A DNA stretch of 64,000 bases from Amaurobius ferox (GCA_951213105.1 OX578137.1:75739104-75803103); one strand, 5' to 3'; positions 21,890 to 33,926 are shown, counted from the first letter of the stretch. Translations and numbers: made by a program. The notes: generated by a model from the letters alone, not told the origin.

Positions 21890-23821
21890 ATCTCCTCTTG
21901 CAAATGATAAGAACTCGATCCGTGAGAAGGAAGCTAATAGATATGCTGCATCATATTGTATATGAAAAGTGAGACTACTTTTTTAACACTTTACAACAAA
22001 GTTGAAAAGTGTTTATGACTTTGTTCATTCTGTCTGTCTGTCTGTCTGTCCGTTAGCACGATAACTGCCGTAAAAATGACTTAATCAAAATGAAATTTTA
22101 GTATGTTGTTCAGACGGTCTGTAGGACCTATGGGAATATAAATGAATAATATCACCCAATTAGTTTTGGATTGAACCCGGGTTGAAAAAATGAAATACAT
22201 TGAGCCCTATGGGACCTAATTTTTCAAACATTTTTTAAGCGGATTTAAAATTCACAAATTGCTTCGAAAATTTTAGGTAATATTCAAATTGTTCCATAAA
22301 ATATATAAAAAAAATTCAGCGAAATATATTCAGTAGTTTTTTAAATAAAAATTAAAATAATAATAACACCTCTTATATGAAGCGATCACGTGTCCATGAT
22401 ATGAAAAGATCACATGACCCACTTCAAAATGATATATGCCATCCATCTTGTCTCAAAATCGTGATTTTTAAAGTTCTTTTTAATTCATATTGAGTGTTGT
22501 ATCAGTCCTAAAGCCACTTTAATTTTGCTAAAATTATGTGCATCTACATACTGAAGCAACGCACTTACAATATATTTGAGTTTAAATGCTCATCCAAATT
22601 TGATTATTTCTACGACGAAGCCGAATTTTTACCTATGTAAAATGTAAACAGCAAAATATGTAGAATGAGTTGTATTAGAATTGCTGTATTTCTTTAACAC
22701 AAAATCATTTAGTTCATGGAGTCTGCATAGCTAATATGAATGAAATATTCATTGATTTTACAAAGAGAAGGAAGATATTTTTTGATGAAGTTTTACGCAT
22801 GGAATTTAATTACTTGTAGCTCCATGGTCTTAATTTTTAAATAAAATAAATTATTATAGTATTGTGATGAATGACATGAATGGGAAATTATTTATGAATG
22901 AAATGCTGCTTTTATAGAGAGAGCCAGGCGTGTTATTTTTTCTATGACGTCATTTGAATGAATTTCAGTTGTTTTCGATGAAGTTTTCAAATATAATAAA
23001 TTATCGTAGTATTATGATAATTCTAAAATTATTATCGAGGAATGTATCACATTTTAGAGATGTTTAAACCAGGCAATTTATATTTCAATGCCGTCATTTG
23101 AATGAAGTTCATTTTTTTCGATGAAGGTTTAAGTTTTGAAATATAATAAATTAATATAGTATTGTGATAAGTTTTAAAACATTACCGAGGAATGTATTGC
23201 ATTTTAGACATGTTTAAATAAAATTGCATTGAAGTTGGAAAGTGTTTCATAATCAATGCTTTAAGCATAATTGATCTTTCTTGTTAATTTTAGCTACTTT
23301 TATTGATAAATTTATTTGAAAAACGTGCAATATCTTTAGTACGGTTCGTGTTAGCGTTCTAAAGCTTGTGTTATTTGTTTTTATTTAAAAAAATCACGTC
23401 TGAAATGACTATCATCTGAAATGATATATTTATCATGAAGGTTCTGATTTTTTAATGATATTTTTTTCAAATATTCCTTTGAAATTTTGGGTGAGGTTGG
23501 GGGGGGGGGGAGAATCTTTGAATATTCGATTATGTTTAAAATCAATAGAGTTTCAGTATTCATTGTTTATAGTAATCGTTCAAAATTATTTTTAAGACGC
23601 TTCATTCGTTCGTGAAGTATTACGTCCACAAACTCACAGGCGCATACGCTAAAACACACACACACTCACATACATACACACATACAGACTAAACCTCAAA
23701 AACTTTCGAATCGATTTCAGGGATGATTAAAACGTGATCTTCCATCAAAAACTCAAATTCAAATTTTCGACTCCATCATAATACTTTCCTATACATTATA
23801 CAATGTATATAAGGAAAGTAA
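21890..23821 (+). mobile_element. HLE-2 copy a, split by HLE-1 copy E
   Basis: The left piece (about 21910-21980: GATCCGTGAGAA ... GTATATGAAAAGTGA) and the right piece (23286-23821) match consecutive parts of intact HLE-2 copies, so the 1.3-kb HLE-1 E between them is an insertion. The right piece holds the core GGTTCGTGTTAGCGTTC, a degenerate CA microsatellite (23653-23686), the 3' module and a terminal hairpin (23782-23820, right arm TATAAGGAAAGTA). This is the most diverged HLE-2 copy here, and its 5' end is missing. Confidence 0.65.
21981..23285 (-). mobile_element. HLE-1 copy E, full length
   Basis: The 1,305-bp copy starts at its 3' hairpin (21985-22013), has GTCT microsatellite at 22030-22049 and ends at the 5' terminus CTTTCTTGTT. 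The 5' hairpin and subterminal motif are intact (GTTGGAAAGTGTTTC at 23235-23249 on the plus strand). Flanking it are two halves of an older HLE-2, showing insertion with no clear target duplication at a T-rich site. Confidence 0.85.
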
Positions 23822-23998
23822 AAACGCAAAACTTGTTTCATGTTTCCCGCACCAGATAAGTGATGCATAAAACAGCGATCCAAAGAATCATAAGAAATCA
23901 AAAATCAAAAAATCATTAACTCAAAATGCTAAGTTTCTTATCATAAGAACTGAATATCCCTTTCAAAACAAATCTACAAATACATACAACAATAAAAA

Positions 23999-24662
23999 TC
24001 TGATGTGGGCAGCACATAACTTTCCCTGCAGACTTATATACACATTCTCGTTATTTTAATTAAATTTAATTCACTATTAATTCAATTTTCGTTCTCATTT
24101 GGTAACTGGAATCATTTTTAAAGGTGGCGTAGAAAAATAACGAAAATACAAAAATATCTCGAGAACGGCTAGTCCTAGTGTAATGGGGTTGATTTTATTC
24201 TTTTCTTTGTTAAAAATTACGCATAAAACAAGAATTTAATGAATATATTTCAGCATACGTAGTTTTTTATTTTAGATTTTGTCGATTTCTGAGGGCCATT
24301 TTGCAAAAAAAGCAGATTATTTTTTTTCGAATCGTACCAAAATCTAATCAGCACCAGGGTGATCCACGAGCGACTTATCTACCAAATTTTGTGAAATTTA
24401 GTCCATTAGATTTTCAGCTAGAGTGGATACACGCTTTAGAGAGCCATTTCGCAAAAAAAGGCGGGTTCTTTTATCCCGAATCGTATCCAAAATTAATCAG
24501 CACCAGACTCGCCCACAAGTGACTTACCTACCAAATTTAGAGTTTTTTAGTTAGAGTGGATACAAAATCTGCACAGACAGACACACAGACACACAGACAC
24601 ACACACAGACGTCACGCTAAAAATAGTTTTTTCGTACATTACCATGTATTGCAGGGAAAGTA
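23999..24662 (+). mobile_element. HLE-3 copy a, internally deleted
   Basis: Starts TCTGATGTGGGCAGCACAT, has a CA/GACA microsatellite at 24571-24609 and ends TGCAGGGAAAGTA. The left arm of the terminal hairpin and the conserved 3' module have been deleted: TTTTTTCGTA runs straight into CATTACCATGTATTGC. It sits in an A run of R5; the R5 copies at 31340 and 32870 show the uninterrupted site. Confidence 0.8.
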
Positions 24663-25009
24663 AAAATGAAAGATCTTATTTCATCCGTTTATCTGACATT
24701 ATTCAAATTGCTGTGTTCTTTCGAGACTTTTTCAAGACAATTTTCTTTGATTTCTTTATTGTGATTTAGTGAAGCGAGTAAACACATCAGACAGCTGGGA
24801 CATATCAACCGTCGATAAATCGACGACGGTGAAGGAGGGGGGAGGGACAAAAAAGAGGATCCTCTATTACGTTAAACCCACAAAAAGCAGACGTGTTGCG
24901 ATAAAATTGCAGCACTTTTTAATATGAAAGAACAAAAGTAAACTTGGTTTTGCTTTCTTTTATTTGATAAATACTATCCCGTTATTTTTTTCATTAGAAT
25001 ACATAAAAA

Positions 25010-25959
25010 TCTGATGTGGGCAGCACATGACTTTCCCTGCAGACTCAAATTCATTTTTCGTTTATTTATTTAACAATTCATTAGATTAAGTTTCATTGAA
25101 CCAAATAACACTAAATTTGCATTTTTAATTCAATTTTTGTTTTTATTTAGTAATTGGACATTTTTCCGAAATCGGCGTAACAAAAATGCATGAAATCTAA
25201 AATATCTTGAATGGTTAGTCCTAAAGTATACTGGAGTGTGTTATATTATTTTCCTCTTCAAAATTGCGTATAAAACAAGAATTTATTCGATACATTTGAG
25301 CATACACTACTTAGTCTTATTTTGGCGGGCCATTTCGTACAAAAAGGTAGGTTGATCTTTTCCGAATCGTACCAAAATCTAATCAGCAACAGAGTACCCC
25401 ACAAGTAACTTATTTACCGAATTTTGTGAAATTTGGCCAATTAGTATTTTAGCTAGAGCGGATACATGAAATTTTTGATGGGCCATTTCGTAAAAAAGGC
25501 GGGTTATTCTTTTCCGAATCGTACCAAATTCTAATCATCACCAGAGTATCTCACATGTGATTTATTTACCAAATTTTGTGAAATTTGGTCAATTTTTTTT
25601 CAGCTAGAGTGAATACATGAGATTTTTGCTGACCATTTCGCAAACAAAGCGGGTTCTTTTTCCCGAATTATACCAATATCTAATCAGCACCAGGGTCACA
25701 CCCAAGGGTCTTACCTACAAATTTTATGAAATTCGGTCCATTAGTTTTTGAGTTAGCGTGGATACATACATTACACAAACACACAGACACACAGACAGAC
25801 ACACAGGCAGACACACACACAGACGTTACGCTAAAAATGTTTTTTTCGTATTCTAGAGGTCTTGAAACGTGTAGATCCGTCGAAAACTCGAGTTGCGATT
25901 TTCGACATGATTCCAATACTTTCCCTATACATTACCATGTATTGGAGGGAAAGTAAAAA
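25010..25959 (+). mobile_element. HLE-3 copy b, first of a head-to-tail trio
   Basis: Full-length ~946 bp, then a few A before copy c begins. The 5' subterminal motif ACTTTCCCTGCA (25031-25042) recurs inverted near the 3' end, here as the variant GGAGGGAAAGT. The microsatellite is at 25775-25822 and the core word TATCTTGAATGGTTAGTCC is at 25202-25220. The 76-78-residue frames here are repeat translations. Confidence 0.85.
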
Positions 25960-27050
25960 TCTGATGTGGGCAGCACATGACTTTCCCTGCAGACTTATAT
26001 TCACGTTCTCTTTATTTTTATTACATTTAATTCACTTTTAATTCAATATTCGTTCTCATTTGATAACTAGACTTCTTTTCAAAGGTGGCGTAGAGAAAAT
26101 ACGAAGAAACTAAAATATCTCGAGAACGGCTAGTCCTAGTGTAATGGAGATGGTCTTATTCTTTTCTTCGTTAAAAATTACTTATTAAACAAGCATTTTA
26201 TGGATGTATTTGAGTATATGTAGTTTTTTGTTTTTTATTTTTTATTTTGGCGATTTTTGCGGGCCATTTTGCAAAAAAAGGCAGGTTATTTATTTTCAAA
26301 TCATACTAAAATCTAATCAGCACCAGAGTGTCCCACAAGTGACTTACCTACCGAATTTTGTGGAATTCGGTCCATTAGTTTTTTAGCTAGAGTGGATAAA
26401 AGCTTTTGCGGGCCATTTCGCAAAAAAAGGCGGATTCTTTTATCTCGAATCGTACACAAAACTAATCAGCACCAGATTTGCCCACAAGTGACTTACCTAC
26501 CAAATTTTATGAAATTCGGTCAATTACTTTTTTAGTTAGAGTGGATACAAAATCTGCACAGACAGACAGACACACAGACAGACAGACACACAGACACACA
26601 CACACAGACGTCACGCTAAAAATAGTTTTTTCGTATTCTAGAGGTCTCGAAACGTGTAGATCCGGTCCATTAGTTTTTTAGCTAGAGTGGATACAAGCTT
26701 TTACGGGCCATTTCGCAAAAAAAGGCGGATTCTTTTATCTCGAATCGTACACAAAACTAATCAGCACCAGATTTGCCCACAAGTGACTTACCTACCAAAT
26801 TTTATGAAATTCGGTCAATTACTTTTTTAGTTAGAGTGGATACAAAATCTGCACAGACAGACAGACACACAGACAGACAGACAGACAGACACACAGACAC
26901 ACACACACAGACGTCACGCTAAAAATAGTTTTTTCGTATTCTAGAGGTCTCGAAACGTGTAGATCCGTCGAAAACTCGAGTTGCGATTTTCGACATGATT
27001 CCAATACTTTCCCTATACATTACCATGTATTGCAGGGAAAGTAAAAAAAA
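25960..27050 (+). mobile_element. HLE-3 copy c, middle of the trio, with internal duplication
   Basis: Begins TCTGATGTGGGCAGCACATG immediately after copy b's terminal GTAAAAA and ends at its own hairpin near 27007-27043. The core word ATATCTCGAGAACGGCTAG is at 26116-26134. A ~300-bp segment is repeated in tandem (see 26366-26965), making this the longest HLE-3 copy, about 1.08 kb. Confidence 0.85.
26366..26965 (+). repeat. ~300-bp tandem duplication inside HLE-3 copy c
   Basis: 26366-26661 and 26662-26965 are nearly identical. The junction falls inside the 3' module: GTGTAGATCCG is followed by GTCCATTAGTTTTTTAGC in place of the usual TCGAAAACTCG. The second unit's GACA tract is 8 bp longer, so the units differ mainly in microsatellite length, which suggests a recent duplication. 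Confidence 0.9.
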
Positions 27051-27845
27051 TCTGATGTGGGCAGCACATGACTTTCCCTGCAGACTTATATTAACGTTCT
27101 CTTTATTTTAACTAAATTTATTTCACTTTTAATTCAATTTTCGTTCTCATTCGGTAACCGGGCTTATTTTCAAAGGTGGCGTAGGGAAAGTACGAAAAAC
27201 TAAAATATCTCGAGAACGGCTAGTCCTAGTGTAATGGGGTTGGTCTTATTCTTTTCGTCGTTAAACATTACGTATTAAACGGGCATTTAATGGATATATC
27301 TAAGTAAACCAAGTTCTTTACTTTAGATTTTGAAGATTTTTGCGGGCCGTTTTGCAAAAAAAGGCAGGTTATTTTTTTCCGAATCGTACCAAAATCTAAT
27401 CAGCACCAGAGTGACCTATACGTGACTCATCTACCGAATTTTGTGAAATTCGGTTCATTAGTTTTTCAGCTAGAGTGGATACAAGCTTTTGCGGGCCATT
27501 TCGCAAAAAAAGGCGAGTTCTTTTATTCCGAATCGTACCCAAAACTAATCAGCACTAGCCCCGCCCACAAGTGACTTACCTACCAAATTTTGTGAAATTC
27601 GGTCCATTAGTTTTTTAGTTACAGTGGATACAAAATCTGCACAGACAGACAGACACACAGACAGACAGACAGACAGACAGACGGACAGACAGACACACAG
27701 ACACGCGCACAGACGTCACGCTAAAAATGGTTTTTTCGTATTCTAGAGGTCTCGAAACGTGTAGATCCGTCGAAAACTCGAGTTGTGATTTTCGGCATGA
27801 TTCCAATACTTTCCCTATACATTACCATGTATTGCAGGGAAAGTA
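27051..27845 (+). mobile_element. HLE-3 copy d, last of the trio
   Basis: 795 bp from TCTGATGTGG to GGAAAGTA. The microsatellite at 27641-27712 mixes GACA and CA units. The 3' module is intact, with GTCGAAAACTCGAGTTG then the hairpin arms ACTTTCCCT and AGGGAAAGT at 27808-27844. After it the sequence returns to R5. Confidence 0.85.
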
Positions 27846-28260
27846 AAAATTCAATTCCTTTCACAAGTTTCTTTCACGAGAGCGTAACTTCTAATTCCAG
27901 ATATTTATAATTCAAAAGAATTTCCAGTGACAGAAAAGCTGGACTAACTCATTGTCACTGGAAATCAGTTTAAATAATAAATATCTGTGAATCTCCAATA
28001 GAAACTTATTAATTCTTATTCTAAATTTATAGCTTCATTTGCATCACGATCAGTATCAGAACAGAAAAATAAAAACAATAAATTCATAAAAATGTGTATT
28101 TTAATGAGATTTTGTATGCTAATTGTTCTTTAAAAAATTTCTAATTCTATAAAACCAATATAAATTGACAACAGGTAAGCTAAACCGATGAATTTGATAC
28201 ATTCGATGGATGTGTGTCATTGCACACAATTTCATATGTATAGCAAGGTTTCACTTATCA

Positions 28261-28733
28261 AAGTCCTGTAATGACTATTACCATCGTCAATGTTTCTGAA
28301 ATGACCATGGTTCCACAGGACATAATGCTATAAAAATCTTTAATTCCAAATTATTCGTGTTCGAATCTTGCAATTTACAAAATAATTCTGTCCAATTATA
28401 GGCTACGCTTTATACAATATATCCACTCATGAATATGTGTTGTGGGGTCGATCCGCTTATTATTATACAAAGCATTTCGAAACTCGCTACAAACTTTAAA
28501 CCTTTTTCATGTATGTATGTCCACAAATGTCCCTTTTAAGTTCAAGAGGGGTCTGTTGGTACAAAAGTGAAAGACAAAGTGTGTGACCCGCATTTTTATT
28601 GACACACGTTTTAGAGTTTTACAGCACTTTTACAATAGTTGCTTAAAGGAGTGGCCGCCAAACGTTTATGATTAATAACGTATAAGTCGTGATTGTGAAA
28701 TTCCGGGAATGAAAATCTACGACAAACACTTAC
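28261..28733. other. No recognisable gene
   Basis: AT-rich sequence between R5 block 1 and a SINE. The first bases may be the end of R5; nothing else seen. Confidence 0.3.
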
Positions 28734-28749
28734 AGAAGCTCTTCCGTAT

Positions 28750-29031
28750 GGGGTGGACAGCCTAGTGGTTAGCTCGTGGGGATTACACTCGGACGACTCG
28801 TGTTTGATTCCCGGCTCTGCCCAAACTTTCCCCGTGTTCATGCGGAGTACAGGCACTTTAAATATATGGATTCGTAATCCCTTCCGAGAGGTTGGTTGTA
28901 TGAGAAAAAGGGTACGGTCCTCGTAGATGCCACCCTTACTAGGTTCCGATCTAAATTGGGTGGTACTTCCCAGTCGTCGAAACAGATACCTTAAACTTTC
29001 AGGTAGGTCATACCGTCTGGGTCTAAGATGA
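28750..29031 (+). mobile_element. tRNA-derived SINE, copy 2
   Basis: Head GGGGTGGACAGCCTAGTGG and B-box-like GTTTGATTCCC, then the same body blocks as copy 1 (CCTTCCGAGAGGTTGG, TCTAAATTGGGTGG) and tail CCGTCTGGGTCTAAGATG. It is flanked by 14-bp duplications, AGAAGCTCTTCCGT (28734-28747) and AGAAGCTCTCCCGT (29032-29045), matching at 13 of 14. The 150-codon frame on the minus strand is the SINE translated. Confidence 0.9.
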
Positions 29032-29098
29032 AGAAGCTCTCCCGTTTCTATCGGCAGCTTCATGCGCTAGTAGATGTATGTCAGCTATCTGAGCATTC

Positions 29099-29368
29099 AT
29101 TCTTTCTTTATGTCTTCCTTTCTTTCCAACCAAACCTGAAATAGATGGAAAGGCCGGGAAATTGTCATCCAGTTTTGACCAAAGCTCAGTGGGAGAGGCA
29201 ACCATGAGGACCGTACCATCCTACCCATCACCTCTCGGATGGACCTTTGAACATACAGATGCACTGTGTCCATAATACACGTAGACACAGGAATAGTTTT
29301 AGGCGGTGAAGAGGATCAAACACGCCGCGCGCGATGTTTCCGCCTTAACCACTGGGCTATCCCGGCAC
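29099..29368 (-). mobile_element. tRNA-derived SINE, copy 3, variant
   Basis: Read on the minus strand, the head is GCCGGGATAGCCCAGTGG with a B-box-like GTGTTTGATCC, and the tail is a GAAA-rich tract. It is flanked by an exact 17-bp duplication, CAGCTATCTGAGCATTC (29082-29098 and 29369-29385). The body keeps the CCGAGAGGTGATGGG block but differs from copies 1 and 2, so it is a separate subfamily. It lies ~50 bp from copy 2 in opposite orientation. Confidence 0.9.
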
Positions 29369-29385
29369 CAGCTATCTGAGCATTC

Positions 29386-30889
29386 GTAAAATACCCGCAT
29401 TACACGTACGAAGTCCGTGTTACTAATGACGACCGCCGAAAATAGCCAGTTGTTCCACCGGCCAACAGTGACCTCGAGCACCAAAGGTTGACATCTGCGA
29501 ACATACACATTCATATACAAAAAAATGCTTGTTTCAGTGTTCCCTATTTCCCAATAAAGATTATACAAAGAGTTTCTAATCACCCTATAGAAGGTAAGAA
29601 GTAGCTCAATGAATAGAGCGTCGAATGGCAAGGCGTGATTCGTAGATCAAATTTGCATTAAAGCTAGTTATTTTCAATGCATTCGTTCTAGAATTATCAT
29701 TTCTTCACTTCACACATATGTAGACGAACATTTTTCCAAAAGTTCTGGGAAAGTGTTCCAAATGTCCTAAGAAGGACTTTACTACCAAAATCTCGTATTT
29801 GTAAATTTTGGAGATAGCTCTGCTTTCGTACAGGATTTAGCTGGTTAAAAATATGCAAAAAAAAAAAGGTAAAACTGAAATACGAATGTGGCGATAATAA
29901 TAAAATAGTTATCTTATTTATATTTTAAAGTTAACAAAAACATTATTTATTAAGTATAATTATTATTTTAATGTTACCGTAAATTCATATATAGTGGAAT
30001 TATATTTAATGTACATTGCTTTGTTGTGCCGCAATAAACCCTCCAATTATTTTTACCTTTTGAGTGAGTCCTGAAAATAATTATTAATTAATATAAAAAG
30101 ATTAGACCAATTTAAATTTAACAATAAAATTCATTTAAGACATAAAATACCTATTAAGTTCAATGCATTAACTAATCTCCCTATTAATTATTTATTAAGA
30201 TAGCATGTGAGACCCTGAACCATATACCTAACGTACTTAATAACCTGTGGATGACTGATGAGCACATACCTTCAATCTGGGCCTTGTTAGCAGCACTTGG
30301 TCAATCTCGTCTGTAATTACCGCATCAACTCGAAGTGTAATGCCCACTCGTAACTTCAATGAATACTGCTAACTGACACACTCCACTTGTTTCATGCTAT
30401 TAGGCATATTCCTTAAGTCATTTTAGTATATCGCATTTTTAAGTCACAAAGTCATGATTGTCTTATTTCTGGTCTGCTCTTTGCTCTTGTCTCAAAATTC
30501 CATCTGCCTTCGTTGTTTTTCAAAGTGTATATATGATCTCGTTCGTTGGTCACAGGCTGTGGTTTTCCTCGGTGTGTGTGTGTGTGTGAGGGGGGGGGGG
30601 TAGCTCCGCCTTTACTTCTTTGGCGCTCATTGGTTCTTCTTTACCCAATTGTACTATTTCACATTTAGTATGGCCCAGCTCAGCCCCTCTGGCATTGCAC
30701 CCCTAAATTTATAGTCTTTTGACCTTAAAGTTCAAGTCCTCATAAACCCTGGTGCCAGCCAGACTATAGCTTTGTTTGCCGTTCTGGGCTTCATAAATAC
30801 TCACATAAAATTGTCTCGTCAAATGTGAGGACACTTTCTGGTCTCACAACGAATATTTCAAAAGGCATGCTATCTTATAAACTTAAAAG
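29386..30889. other. No gene; tRNA-like relic and one microsatellite
   Basis: 29596-29655 (GTAGCTCAATGAATAGAGCG ... GTAGATCAAATTTGC) resembles a degraded tRNA or SINE head. 30573-30600 is GT repeats followed by a G run. The rest has no recognisable frame or terminal repeat. Confidence 0.35.
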
Positions 30890-31690
30890 TTCTTTTTTTT
30901 AATATGTTTATTTATTAAGAGAAACTGAATCATCAAATAATCTAAAGCTTCAGCTGTTCACTTAATATTTGATAAATCAGAATATCGCTGAAAAGATATA
31001 AATCTTAAGAAAACGAGTTTATACTTTAGTATTTCACCGAATAGCTATAGTGGCTATTTGTGCTTTCATATTCTGCAAAAATTGCGACAATAGCTTAATC
31101 GTTGCTTCAATAATCATTACAAACTTCATATTTTTTTAAACCTGAAAATTAACAATATTTGTTATTCACATTTACAAAAATATAAAACTTGTTTTTTCGT
31201 ATCAAATAAGTAATACATAAGTAATACTCTCTTGTTATTTAAAATCCTTTAAACTTCAACTTCAAGGGCTAAATTTCTCAACATGCGAATTGAATATTTC
31301 TGACAAATAAGTTCACAGCATACAACAAAAAGTAGATGAAAGAACTTGTATCATCCATTTATCTGACTTTATTTAAATTGCTGCCATCTTGAATCGAGAC
31401 TTTTTCTCAACAATTCTCTTTGATTTCTTCCTTGTGATTTAGTGAAGCGCGTAAACACATCCAACAGCTGGGATGTATCAAACGTCGATAATCGACCAGG
31501 GTGAAAGGGAAAAAAGTGTTGCAGATACAAGATCCTCTATTATGTTAAACGCACAAAAGGCAGACGTGTTGTGATATAATTGGAGCAATTTTTTTGTCTA
31601 AAAGAACAAAATTATACTTAATATTGCTTTTCTTTATTTGATAAATATTTTTGCATGCATTTGTTTGCATTTGAACCCATGAAAGATTGT
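30890..31690 (+). repeat. R5 paralogous block 2
   Basis: Matches 38690-39430 along nearly its whole length and 32680-33200 over its second half. Shared words include GTGATTTAGTGAAGCGCGTA, AACAGCTGGGATGTATCAA and AGATCCTCTATTA. It is free of HLE insertions and so shows what the interrupted block 1 looked like before. Confidence 0.6.
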
Positions 31691-32679
31691 ATTTCTTTTA
31701 CGACTGCAAAATATCCTAATAAAATGTTTTGCATTGTCGTTGGAAATCATTTTAGCTTATAAAAGTTGTTGATTGTGATGCGAGAGATACATTTTAGACC
31801 CTCTGTATAACTACATAATTAATATTCTGTTATATATAGTCTAACAGGTTTGGTTTCAAATTCCGTCAAGCGTGAATCCGGAATCCGCTTTAGACAGTTG
31901 ATACCACTTTAAACATCCTTATCTCAGCTGGGAAATTGAATCATTGATATCTGTTTTATCAGACGACTATCCATTAAGTTATTAAGAAGATTATCTTTAT
32001 ATATTTTTCTTCTTTTATATATTGTTCTTTATATATTTTTGTGGATCTTACAAGTTAGTCAATGTCTAATTTGCCGCTATGAGCTTACATTATCGTAAAT
32101 TGTATCTCAAAATATAACTCGGATGGTAGCTTCAAATATAAATTGTTGCCTTGTTAAATTTTAATTTGAATCTTGGTCTGTAATACAATTCAAGTACAGT
32201 TCAACTGTGTTGCAAAGTATGGTTCAAACTAACATCGCTTCGAGGATGCGGCTAATTCTGATCCATGTTTCGGCTCAATACATGATTTGTTCTATGATCG
32301 CTCAATTTAAAATACTCTAAATGAGCGTGAAATGCTTTGTATGTATTTAAATCTTCCCTTCAATGATGGTTAAAAATTTGTATTGAAGGAACTAAAAAGA
32401 AATTAGTGTATCTAAACAATCTGAAATATGAATGGATGAGAAAGTTGAGTAGAGTAGTTTGCTCGTTAAAATATATTTTTCTTGGTTACATGTAAAATTA
32501 AAATACTCAGAGAGGGTACTGATGCTCTCTTCCTGGTCAGCAGAATATTGTATGAGAGTTCAAAGTACAAAAGAGACAAGTAAAAGTAAAAAACAAAGTA
32601 TTTTAAAGCACACCTTTTCATTATTTATATATAACTCAAATGTATGAAGACTTTATTTATTAAAATGTATGTAACTTGT
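31691..32679. other. No recognisable gene
   Basis: AT-rich with a short local repeat (TATATATTTTTCTTC and TATATATTGTTC near 32000). A 62-codon frame at 32459-32647 has no motif. Confidence 0.35.
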
Positions 32680-33580
32680 TACGTTAACTTCATACTTTTC
32701 TTTAAATCAAAACTTCATCAATGTTTGTCATTCACATTTACGATAATATAAAACCTGTTTTACGATTTCCCACGTCACATAAGTGTTACATGTTCGATCG
32801 GAAAAATCTTTAAATACTGAACTTCAAACTTCCTTACAGTAAAAATTGAATATTCTTTCATATTAAATACAATAAAAAAGCAAATGAAAGATCCTATTTC
32901 ATCCGTTTATCCGGCATTATTCAAATTGTTGCATTTCTGGTAGAGACTTTTTGCAACAATTTTCTTTGATATCTTCCTTGTGATTCAGTGAAGCGACCGA
33001 ACACATTGGGCGGGTAGGGCGTATCAAACGTCGATGATCGACGGAGGTAAGTGGAAGGGAAGAGTGGTAGACAGGATCCTCTATTACATTCGCAAAAGGC
33101 AAGCGTGTTGTAATAAGATTGAAGTACTTTTTTGTTTGAAAGGACAAACATATATTTGATTTTGTTTTCTTTCATTTGGTAAACATTTTTCTTTTATTTG
33201 TTTGCGAATACATTTGATTTTTTTGGATATATTTTGTGAATTTTTCTTACAATTGCGTAAGCTCCGAATGAAAAGCTATTTTTTTCTTTAGTATTTCCAA
33301 GTGTTTCAAATTATATTTCAAATTATACGAGTGGATCTCTACTCGCTTGTCTCCTGCATAAATTTACTTTTTCACGATCATATGTATCAGTATCAGAATC
33401 AGAAAGAAAGAAAAAATATTTCGTATGAGGTTTTCGTTATATAAAGGGTTCGTTAAAAATTTTATTAATATCATAACACCAATGAACTGATAACAGGAGA
33501 GTAAAACCAATCAATATGACACAGTTTGGGGATATGTGTTGATACAATTTTATATTCACAATGCATTTCAAGCTATTAAT
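32680..33580 (+). repeat. R5 paralogous block 3
   Basis: Carries CATCCGTTTATCCGGCATTA, GTGATTCAGTGAAGCGACCG and GGATCCTCTATTACATT, and extends to 33580 through a part shared with 27846-28260. The sequence ACAATAAAAAAGCAAATG at 32868-32885 is the empty counterpart of the HLE-3a insertion site in block 1. The 76-84-codon minus-strand frames are not kept in the other blocks. Confidence 0.6.
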
Positions 33581-33926
33581 GTCCTATATTGAATACTAGA
33601 ACGAATTACTTGGCGTTGATCGGGTCTTAAATAAGCGCCCGCTACTTAAATAATACATTTACAGATAACACCAATCACTTTCTAAATCGTCAAATTTGTT
33701 TCAGCCGTCCTAAGTTTTAATCCAAATTCAACGTGAAACGTACCGCAAGGATACACTGTTGCATCCACAATCGTGAAAGGCAGAAAAGAAAAAAATCATC
33801 ATAATAAAATAAACGATCCTTTCTCTAGGAAAGGATTCCTTCTTCTGTATGCATTACTTAAACCCCGTAATCAGTTGGGCATTTCATAAAATCACCAAAA
33901 AGTAAATTACGTATTAATTCAAAAAA
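33581..33926. other. No recognisable gene
   Basis: Unassigned sequence between R5 block 3 and HLE-2 copy b. Confidence 0.3.

Larger units (their letters stand above)
23822..28260 (+). repeat. R5 paralogous block 1, broken by four HLE-3 insertions
   Basis: R5 sequence lies at 23822-23998, 24663-25009 and 27846-28260. It matches 30890-31690, 32680-33580 and 38570-39430. The best-kept part (24670-24985) includes TTTTCTTTGATTTCTT, GTGATTTAGTGAAGCGAGTA, GACAGCTGGGACATATCAA and GATCCTCTATTA. The part after 27846 matches 33330-33580 (CAGTATCAGAA, GATGAATTTGATACA). No frame is conserved between copies, so it looks non-coding. It may be an old segmental duplication or an unknown repeat. Confidence 0.6.

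Noticed and set aside
24571..27712. Regularly spaced repeats that might suggest a CRISPR array
   Set aside because: The repeats are GACA/CA microsatellites and whole transposable elements in a eukaryotic context; no repeat-spacer structure.
28611..29063. 150-codon minus-strand frame
   Set aside because: It is the antisense translation of the SINE at 28750-29031 plus flanks.
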